Shown piece by piece: positions 1-4,486 of a stretch of 5,253 nt of DNA. The position numbers and the translations under genes were made by a program. Below the pieces are notes generated by a model, which ran no database searches, was not told the origin of the DNA, and worked only from the letters and a program-made list of their open reading frames with translations. The DNA comes from an uncultured Chloroflexota bacterium (GTDB lineage: Bacteria; Chloroflexota; Anaerolineae; Anaerolineales; Villigracilaceae), in assembly GCA_903837815.1 (NCBI GenBank), contig CAILWD010000645.1:1-5253 (forward strand). The letters are read 5' to 3'. How positions within the stretch are numbered: position 1 is the first letter of the stretch; the number at the start of each line of letters is the position of its first letter.

Positions 1-1
1 C

Positions 2-424
2 TACAATGTCGCCGCGCCCCAGCCCTACTTCAGCGTCCGCAATGAAATGCCGCGCTTCAACTTTTTGACTGGCTCACTTCAAGATTACGCCTGGTTTGGC
101 TGGGCGGCAGTCCTGGGTTGGGGACTGGTTCTGTTGCTTCTCCCAGCATATTTTTTCCGCCCCGGCCATGACAGCCTTTTCTTTGCACTGCTCGCCTGCC
201 TGCTGTTCAACTTCCTACTGCAACTTGGGTATGGAGTTGAACCGTTCCTGTACTCTCCGGGCTGGACGTATGCGCTTGTCCTCCTTGCCGCGCTTGCCTT
301 TCGAGACGCGGCGCGGCAAATCAAAGGGCTGGTTGGCGTCTTTCTTTTGACAGCTTTTATCATGCTGAATAACCTATGGTTCCTGTATCTTGTTGTGCGC
401 CAGTCGGCGGAATATCTTGGCTGA
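2..424 (+). CDS. C-terminal part of a polytopic membrane protein (5' end outside window)
   Basis: The frame is open from the first bases of the window and ends with TGA at 422-424. The gene therefore starts upstream, and the internal ATG at 47 is probably not its start, because in-frame codons before it (YNVAAPQPYFSVRNE) read naturally. The visible 140 residues contain about four strongly hydrophobic stretches: around DYAWFGWAAVLGWGLVLLLL, SLFFALLACLLFNFLL, WTYALVLLAALAF and GLVGVFLLTAFIMLNNLWFLYLVV. Short polar loops separate them, so this is an integral inner-membrane protein. The loop GVEPFLYSPGW followed by a helix recalls the C-terminal regions of multi-spanning glycosyltransferase-like (GT39/PMT-type) proteins, but that is only an impression; no catalytic region is visible. 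It is followed after 45 bases by a lipoprotein gene on the same strand. That the reading frame is real and membranous is well supported; the function is unknown. Confidence 0.75.
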   Translation, partial: YNVAAPQPYFSVRNEMPRFNFLTGSLQDYAWFGWAAVLGWGLVLLLLPAYFFRPGHDSLFFALLACLLFNFLLQLGYGVEPFLYSPGWTYALVLLAALAFRDAARQIKGLVGVFLLTAFIMLNNLWFLYLVVRQSAEYLG

Positions 425-454
425 TCAATCAAATGCAGATTGACGCAACGAAGT

Positions 455-460
455 TATAAT
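455..460 (+). promoter_or_regulatory. Candidate -10 box (TATAAT) for the lipoprotein gene, possibly leaderless
   Basis: A perfect TATAAT ends nine bases before the ATG at 470. With the usual 6-8 base distance to the start point, transcription would begin at about 467-470, giving a mRNA with almost no leader. No Shine-Dalgarno sequence lies before this ATG, which fits a leaderless start. A TTGACG at 440-445 is only nine bases upstream of the TATAAT, too close to act as its -35 element, and nothing convincing lies at the 17-base spacing. The box match may be chance in this AT-rich gap. Confidence 0.4.
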
Positions 461-469
461 TCGGCACTC

Positions 470-1549
470 ATGAACAATAATATAAATCTTCCAAAACATC
501 CCGTTTACCTTTTTAGCGTCGTTTTTACCAGCCTCATCCTTTTCATTTCCTGCAGATTGCCCGGCACGGTGGAAGTTCTTGAAACCCCAGAGGGAGGACA
601 GGCTGAGTCGTTGCCTCCGATTTACCAATCCTCTTTTCTGAATCCACTCGACGTGCCGCGAACCTATATCAAGGATGCCTGCAGGAATTTAAAAAACAAG
701 TGGAATTCGACCAACGCAGAGCCAGATACCGTGGTGATGGTCATCCTGATTAAGAACATCAACCGCGGCACGGCGGAAATTTCAGACAGCATCAACGTGG
801 GAGATTTCAAGAGATTGATGGAGCAACTCCACGCGCAGGGGTTCAAGGCAATTAATACCAAAGAGTTGCAGGCATTTCTGGAGCGGAACAACTTCATCCC
901 TCCCCGTTCGGTGTATCTCATCCAGGCTGGAAACCATGAAGGGGAATACTACGAAAATATTTTCGGCGATTATTACGAAAATTGGGGCTGGAACATCACC
1001 AATGGGTGGGTCAGCGAAACGGACCTGCCCGAAGCCCTGATACGCGAGAATGTCGACCTGGAGTTTACAGGCTTTGTGGATCATCAGGCGCAGGGAGCCT
1101 ATCCGGGCACTGTCCTTACAGACGATACATCCAAGGCGGTCATTGCCCGCGAACTGCAAGCCTCCATCGACGGTCTTGCGCGAGACTTCGGTAAAAGCCC
1201 GGTGGTCATCGTGTGGCCTGAAGGCGGGTTCGGACATCGTCCTGTGGACGCGGCGCGGCAGTTGCGCTTCAAGATGGGATTCACTTCCAACATGCGGGGA
1301 CCCATTCGCTACAACTGGATTCCACTTGCGGATGATTTCGACCCGAAACGCCCCAACCTTCTCCCCGAAGGCGGAATCAACGACCCGTTGATGACTCTGC
1401 CTGTCTATTCTCCCCAGCAAGCCCTTGATGATATTGACCTTGTCCGCGCGGTTGGCAAGGAAGCGGCGGCGTATGAAGAGGCAAACAAGGAAATGGAATT
1501 CGCATACTACAACAGCATTTGCGTACAAGACTACGGTCAAATGCCGTGA
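470..1549 (+). CDS. Putative lipoprotein with degenerate polysaccharide deacetylase-like (CE4-type) domain
   Basis: The product has 359 residues from the ATG at 470. A TTG at 440 would add ten residues in front of the signal peptide and would put a TATAAT box inside the gene, so I prefer 470. Residues 11-27 are hydrophobic and end in LFISC (Cys28), a plausible though not ideal lipobox, so the protein is probably lipid-anchored outside the cytoplasmic membrane. Residues 113-153 (FKRLMEQLHAQGFKAI ... PPRSVYLI) follow the layout of the first half of CE4 polysaccharide deacetylases. The region 246-279 (VVIVWPEGGF ... MGFTSNMRGPI) resembles the CE4 'aYPyG ... GF ... t..G' segment. The catalytic TFDDG position reads IQAGN (151-155), and the metal-binding HxxxH position reads HQAQG (205-209), so Asp and one His are missing. 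I infer a fold relative that is probably not an active deacetylase, perhaps a cell-wall or polysaccharide binding protein. Its stop overlaps an alternative start of the next gene by one base. Confidence 0.7.
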   Translation: MNNNINLPKHPVYLFSVVFTSLILFISCRLPGTVEVLETPEGGQAESLPPIYQSSFLNPLDVPRTYIKDACRNLKNKWNSTNAEPDTVVMVILIKNINRGTAEISDSINVGDFKRLMEQLHAQGFKAINTKELQAFLERNNFIPPRSVYLIQAGNHEGEYYENIFGDYYENWGWNITNGWVSETDLPEALIRENVDLEFTGFVDHQAQGAYPGTVLTDDTSKAVIARELQASIDGLARDFGKSPVVIVWPEGGFGHRPVDAARQLRFKMGFTSNMRGPIRYNWIPLADDFDPKRPNLLPEGGINDPLMTLPVYSPQQALDDIDLVRAVGKEAAAYEEANKEMEFAYYNSICVQDYGQMP

Positions 1550-1550
1550 T

Positions 1551-1558
1551 GGGAGAAG
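1551..1558 (+). promoter_or_regulatory. Ribosome binding site for the HIT gene
   Basis: The purine run GGGAGAAG ends two bases before the ATG at 1561, with its GGAGA core about four bases away. It favours ATG 1561 over the in-frame ATG at 1549, which overlaps the upstream stop codon as TGATG and has no such site before it. Confidence 0.55.
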
Positions 1559-1560
1559 AC

Positions 1561-1905
1561 ATGAAGGATTGCATCTTTTGCAGGATTGTTGCCGGGGAAA
1601 GCCCCGCCAGAATCGTCTTTCATGATGAACAAGCAACAGCCTTCTGCGACCTGAACCCCGCCGCGCCCACCCATGTTTTGATCGTGCCGAACAAACATAT
1701 CGTCTCGGTCAATCAACTGGCAGATGAAGATGAGGCGTTGATGGGGCATCTCTTCACCATAGCCAAACGCCTCGCCACGCAGGAAGGCATTGCCGAAAGC
1801 GGATACCGTCTCATCGTCAACACCAATGCGCATGGCGGACAGACCATTTTCCACCTTCACCTGCACCTGTTGGGCGGCTCACGCATGAAACACCCAATGG
1901 GCTAA
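1561..1905 (+). CDS. hinT: HinT-type HIT family purine nucleotide phosphoramidase/hydrolase
   Basis: This 114-residue protein has the whole length and order of bacterial HinT proteins. These cytoplasmic dimers hydrolyse adenosine phosphoramidates and aminoacyl-adenylates. The N-terminus MKDCIFCRIVAGESPA carries the CxxC pair (Cys4, Cys7) of zinc-binding HIT proteins. The middle has FCDLNPAAPTHVLIVPNKHI (29-47) and GYRLIVNTNAHGGQ (81-94). The histidine triad is HLHLHLL (98-104), with His98, His100 and His102; in the family the middle His (here His100) is the nucleophile. Start 1561 is chosen because the CIFCRI motif sits directly after it, as in relatives, and because it has a purine-rich ribosome binding site; ATG 1549 would add only four residues. 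The gene follows the lipoprotein gene so closely (1-11 bases) that the two are probably co-transcribed, although no functional link is apparent. HIT genes are commonly found beside unrelated neighbours. Confidence 0.93.
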   Translation: MKDCIFCRIVAGESPARIVFHDEQATAFCDLNPAAPTHVLIVPNKHIVSVNQLADEDEALMGHLFTIAKRLATQEGIAESGYRLIVNTNAHGGQTIFHLHLHLLGGSRMKHPMG

Positions 1906-1916
1906 ATTCTCAACAG

Positions 1917-1992
1917 CGCGTCCTGAGCGAAGTCGATGGACGATCATTTGTTACATTTTCATATCCCTTGCGCTTCGACTACTCTCAGCGCG
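1917..1992. repeat. Imperfect inverted repeat between hinT and the ThyX-like gene
   Basis: CTGAGCGAAGTCGA (1923-1936) and TCGACTACTCTCAG (1975-1988) are complementary at 12 of 14 positions. Outside both arms lie CGCG (1917-1920 and 1989-1992), with two unpaired bases on the left side. The 38 bases between the arms are AT-richer and contain no ORF. The arms fill most of the 109-base gap. The core CCTGAGCGAAGTCGA resembles a short dispersed repeat I recall from many environmental bacterial genomes, so this may be a member of a REP- or MITE-like family. No run of T follows the right arm, so it does not look like a standard intrinsic terminator. Confidence 0.6.
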
Positions 1993-2003
1993 AAATAAGC
2001 ACT

Positions 2004-2007
2004 GGAG
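2004..2007 (+). promoter_or_regulatory. Ribosome binding site (GGAG) for the ThyX-like gene
   Basis: GGAG lies seven bases before the ATG at 2015, the expected distance, and supports that start. The translated protein also begins in the expected family position, with a short beta strand (IYLLSP) soon after the start. Confidence 0.55.
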
Positions 2008-2014
2008 CCTAAAA

Positions 2015-3424
2015 ATGCCCAACCGAGACATCTACCTGCTTTCCCCCCGTGACTTGAGCGCGGAGACCATCGCGGTCGCCTTTGCAAAAACTTCGCGCGC
2101 GCCCGAATCTTTCCGCGAGATCGCCGCCGAACTGAGCGACGAGAAATCGGCGCAGTTCCATGAGAAATGGGTCGTGGGCTATGGCCACGCCTCGGTTGCT
2201 GAACATGCCGTTTTGCACCTGGCTTTCGAGAACGTCTCGCGGATTGCAGTGGAGACCATCGAAAGCAACCGCCTTGCTTCGTACACCGAAAAATCCACCC
2301 GCTACCAAAAATGGGGCGGCGATGATTTCACCGTGCCGCCCGAACTCGATGGACATCTCCTGCGGGACGAATTCATCGAGACCGTGAAGTTCCTTTTCTC
2401 GACCTATCTCGAATCACTGGAGCCCGCGAAGAATCTCATCCTCAGCCGCTCACCGCGCCGCCCGAACGAGAACGACGAAGCCTATGACCGCCGCATCCGC
2501 TCGCAATATGTAGACAGTTGCCGCTTCCTCCTGCCTGCCGCCGCCAACGCCAACCTCGGCATGACCGCCAACGCCCGCGTCGTCGAGATGTTCATCCGTA
2601 AGGCGCTCTCACATCCATTGGCGGAGGTGCGTCAAATTGGTGAGACGGTCAAGCAGGTTGCCAGAGCCGAAGCCCCAACGCTGGTCAAATATGCCGATGC
2701 CGCGCCGTATGTGGTCGAGACGGTGGAGGAGATTGGCAATTGGGAATTGGAGATTGACAATTCAAAATCCGATTGGTGTAGTCTGGTAGATTTCGACAAG
2801 GATGGCGAAAAGAAAATTCTTGCGGCGGCTTTATACCGTTTCAAGGAAATGCCCTTCTCCAATGCGCTGGCGTATGTAAAGTCGTTGAAGAAAAAGGAAC
2901 GCGCCGCGCTTGCAGAAAGCCTGCTCAAACGCCTTTCCCGCTACGATACCCCGCTGCGCGAATTGGAATACTCGACCTACACCTTCGATCTGGTCATGGA
3001 CCAGGGCGCGTATGCCGAATTCAAACGTCACCGCATGATGACGCAGACTCCGCAACGGCTGACGACGCGGCTTGGGTACACGATTCCGCGCCTCGTGTCT
3101 GAATCAGGCTTCGGGGAGAGGTACGAAGCGGCGATGGAATCTGCAACCCGAATGTATGAAAAACTCTACGAGTTCGATCCAAATGTCGCCCAATATGTCG
3201 TTCCCAATGGATTTAATCGCCGCGTACTGGCGCAATTTAACTTGCGCGAAGCCTTCGCCTTTTGTCAATTGCGGAGCGCCTCGAACGCGCACTTTTCCAT
3301 CCGCCGCGTGGCACAGCGGATGTACGAGGAAATGGCGCGGGTTCATCCGCTGTTGACAAAGTACATGAAACTCGGCGACGAGACCTGGCAGAGTGTGGAA
3401 GAGAACTATTTTGCGGAATTTTAA
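2015..3424 (+). CDS. Tandem ThyX-like (FAD-dependent thymidylate synthase family) protein
   Basis: This 469-residue protein is about twice the usual ThyX length (roughly 210-260) and is made of two ThyX-like halves. ThyX makes dTMP from dUMP using methylenetetrahydrofolate, FAD and NADPH, as a homotetramer with active sites at subunit interfaces. Half one (about 1-225) has GHASVAEH (57-64), then VSRIAVETIESNR, then LASYTEKSTRYQKW (87-100). This matches the family run 'GHxSxxEH ... RHRxxSxxxxSxRY', but RHR has become SNR (84-86) while Ser94, Arg96 and Tyr97 remain. MTANARVVEMFIRKALSHPLAEVRQI (183-208) matches the C-terminal ThyX helix. Half two (about 265-469) has TYTFDLVMDQGAYAEFKRHR, keeping RHR at 338-340, but the following Ser of RHRx7S is replaced (Arg348). 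It ends with FNLREAFAFCQLRSASNAHFSIR (408-430), close to the ThyX 'NLRxxxHFxxLR...AQxEIR' segment. The gene fusion is certain; whether it makes dTMP, or is a divergent nucleotide- or flavin-binding relative, cannot be told here. Confidence 0.85.
   Translation: MPNRDIYLLSPRDLSAETIAVAFAKTSRAPESFREIAAELSDEKSAQFHEKWVVGYGHASVAEHAVLHLAFENVSRIAVETIESNRLASYTEKSTRYQKWGGDDFTVPPELDGHLLRDEFIETVKFLFSTYLESLEPAKNLILSRSPRRPNENDEAYDRRIRSQYVDSCRFLLPAAANANLGMTANARVVEMFIRKALSHPLAEVRQIGETVKQVARAEAPTLVKYADAAPYVVETVEEIGNWELEIDNSKSDWCSLVDFDKDGEKKILAAALYRFKEMPFSNALAYVKSLKKKERAALAESLLKRLSRYDTPLRELEYSTYTFDLVMDQGAYAEFKRHRMMTQTPQRLTTRLGYTIPRLVSESGFGERYEAAMESATRMYEKLYEFDPNVAQYVVPNGFNRRVLAQFNLREAFAFCQLRSASNAHFSIRRVAQRMYEEMARVHPLLTKYMKLGDETWQSVEENYFAEF
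2731..2763. repeat. Short AT-rich repeat inside the linker of the ThyX-like gene
   Basis: Four to five imperfect copies of a roughly 7-base unit follow each other: GATTGG, CAATTGG, GAATTGG, AGATTGA, CAATTC. They encode the residues around EIGNWELEIDN (239-249), which lie between the two ThyX-like halves. The stretch is clearly richer in A and T than the flanking code and stays in frame. It resembles the 'ATTGGAAATTGG' type of simple interspersed repeat I have seen in environmental Chloroflexota sequences. It may have entered or expanded in the linker without harming either half. Confidence 0.45.
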
Positions 3425-3443
3425 GGGCGGGGTAACCCCGCCC
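3425..3443. terminator. GC hairpin between convergent genes, probable bidirectional terminator
   Basis: GGGCGGGG (3425-3432) and CCCCGCCC (3436-3443) are perfectly complementary, with a three-base TAA loop. The hairpin begins right after the stop of the ThyX-like gene and ends eight bases before the metA stop on the other strand, the normal place for a shared terminator. Neither side has a good U tract: rightward it is followed by CTGCAAAATC, leftward by TTAAAATTCC. Termination may therefore be weak or may mainly protect the 3' ends. Confidence 0.55.
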
Positions 3444-3451
3444 CTGCAAAA

Positions 3452-4381
3452 TCATTGAGGGATTTCATTCGGGTCGTACGGCGTGACCTGATAAACGTAA
3501 TAATTCAACCAGTTTGCATACAATAGGTTTGCATGACTTCGCCAGCGGACAACGGGGGACTGCTTTGGGTCGTCCTTCGGATAATAATTGTTGGGGACGT
3601 GAATCGGCAATCCCTTGTTTACATCGCGGTCATATTCACCTTTGAGCGTGAACGGGTCGTATTCGGAGTGCCCTGTGATGAAGAGATGACGCCCATCCTT
3701 CGAGCCGACGATGTACACGCCCGCCTCGTCGGATTCCGCGAGCAGAATCAGGTCGGGGACTTTTTCGATGTCTTCGCGGCGGATTTCGGTGTGACGGGAA
3801 TGCGGGGCGAAGAAGACGTCATCGAATCCGCGCATCAGGGGAGCGGCGCCAACGGCGGACGCGCGAACGCGATGTTCGAAGACGCCGAACATCTTGTGCG
3901 GCAGGTCATACTTCGGGATGCCGTAGCGGTGATAGAGTCCCGCCTGCGCTCCCCAGCAAATATGGAAGATGGACTCGACGTTCGTCTCTGCCCAATCCAT
4001 GATCTGGACGAGTTCAGGCCAGTAGTCCACTTCTTCGAACGGCATTTGTTCGACGGGCGCGCCGGTGATGATGAGCCCGTCGAATTTTTCATTCTTCACA
4101 TCCTCGAAGGTGACATAATGTTCGAGCAGGTGATCGGCATCCACGTTTTTAGACTCGTGAGTGGCGGTGTGCAATAAAGTAATCTCCACTTGCAAGGCGG
4201 AGTTGGACAGCAGGCGCAAAATTTGCGTTTCGGTTGCGATCTTGGTCGGCATCAAGTTCAGGATCGCGACACGCAGGGCGCGGATGTCCTGGTGAATGGC
4301 GCGGTCTTCGTCCATGACGAAAACATTTTCGTTTTCGAGAATGGCGCGGGCCGGGAGGGTGGAGGGAATTTTTACGGGCAT
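3452..4381 (-). CDS. metA: MetA homoserine O-acyltransferase, predicted acetyl-CoA type
   Basis: The 309-residue protein matches the MetA family from end to end, starting MPVKIPSTLPA.AILENENVFVM and ending WLNYYVYQVTPYD. It transfers an acyl group from acyl-CoA to the hydroxyl of homoserine, the first committed step of methionine synthesis, in the cytoplasm. The nucleophile is Cys142 in FHICWGAQAG. The His/Glu pair is His238 and Glu240 in ITGHSEYD (family His235/Glu237 in E. coli). Position 111, in TGAPVEQMPFEEVDYW, is Glu; E. coli has Gly there and uses succinyl-CoA, while Glu111 enzymes prefer acetyl-CoA. I therefore predict homoserine O-acetyltransferase activity. The adjacent, co-directional metY, whose enzyme uses O-acetylhomoserine, supports this. 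The start at 4381 fits the family, but no Shine-Dalgarno sequence precedes it: the mRNA there reads TACCTCCCC, and an 8-base repeat array begins four bases upstream. Expression may depend on coupling to metY or on the leader structure. Confidence 0.96.
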   Translation of the reverse strand: MPVKIPSTLPARAILENENVFVMDEDRAIHQDIRALRVAILNLMPTKIATETQILRLLSNSALQVEITLLHTATHESKNVDADHLLEHYVTFEDVKNEKFDGLIITGAPVEQMPFEEVDYWPELVQIMDWAETNVESIFHICWGAQAGLYHRYGIPKYDLPHKMFGVFEHRVRASAVGAAPLMRGFDDVFFAPHSRHTEIRREDIEKVPDLILLAESDEAGVYIVGSKDGRHLFITGHSEYDPFTLKGEYDRDVNKGLPIHVPNNYYPKDDPKQSPVVRWRSHANLLYANWLNYYVYQVTPYDPNEIPQ

Positions 4382-4384
4382 GGG

Positions 4385-4452
4385 GAGGTATCCAGGTAGT
4401 CAGGTACACAGGTAAACAAGTAGACAGGTAAACAAGTAAACAAGTAGACAGG
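4385..4452. repeat. 8-base tandem repeat array (CARGTANN) upstream of metA
   Basis: Seven perfect-phase units run from 4393 to 4448: CAGGTAGT, CAGGTACA, CAGGTAAA, CAAGTAGA, CAGGTAAA, CAAGTAAA, CAAGTAGA. A partial CAGG follows (4449-4452), and a likely first unit, GAGGTATC, lies at 4385-4392. Only the third and the last two positions of the full units vary. It fills the space from the metA start codon toward metY. The 8-base period excludes a coding repeat and is far too short for CRISPR. It could be a slippage-prone simple repeat, an iteron-like protein binding array, or the arm of an RNA structure. Confidence 0.85.
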
Positions 4453-4482
4453 CGGGACCTGTATACCTGTTTACCTGTCTAC
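4428..4482 (-). promoter_or_regulatory. Long hairpin formed by tandem and inverted 8-base units in the metY-metA gap
   Basis: Three units of the opposite polarity, ACCTGTAT, ACCTGTTT and ACCTGTCT (4457-4480), follow the tandem array. Positions 4428-4452 pair with 4458-4482 around the five-base loop 4453-4457, with 21 of 25 Watson-Crick pairs. Three of the four mismatches (4443/4467, 4435/4475, 4431/4479) are A with C on the plus strand, so they become U-G wobble pairs in the leftward transcript that carries metY and metA. An alternative register gives a perfect 15-bp pairing of 4420-4434 with 4468-4482. In the met direction no U run follows, so a plain intrinsic terminator is unlikely. Rightward, ATTTTTA (4483-4489) follows, which could end antisense transcripts. 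The function is unknown. Confidence 0.6.
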
Positions 4483-4486
4483 ATTT

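Noticed and set aside
782..1636. Minus-strand ORF of 284 codons opposite the lipoprotein and hinT
   Set aside because: It spans two plus-strand genes with convincing motifs and its translation has no recognisable features.
1948..1996. Sigma70-type promoter for the ThyX-like gene
   Set aside because: TTGTTA (1948) and TTGCGC (1968) have no acceptable -10 box at 16-18 bases, so I do not annotate one.
3514..3540. Direct repeat GTTTGCAT inside metA
   Set aside because: It encodes the conserved HANLLYANW segment of MetA, where the two Ala-Asn pairs explain the repetition.
3533..4177. Plus-strand ORF of 214 codons opposite metA
   Set aside because: It lies fully inside metA on the other strand, has no recognisable domain or ribosome binding site, and metA is a complete match to its family. 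It is a shadow of high-GC codon use.
4385..4482. CRISPR array
   Set aside because: The repeat unit is 8 bases and the units follow each other without spacers.
4382..4486. SAM or other methionine-related riboswitch before metA
   Set aside because: The 105-base gap is made almost entirely of the 8-base repeats and shows none of the conserved core of SAM riboswitches. A riboswitch before metY would lie outside the window.
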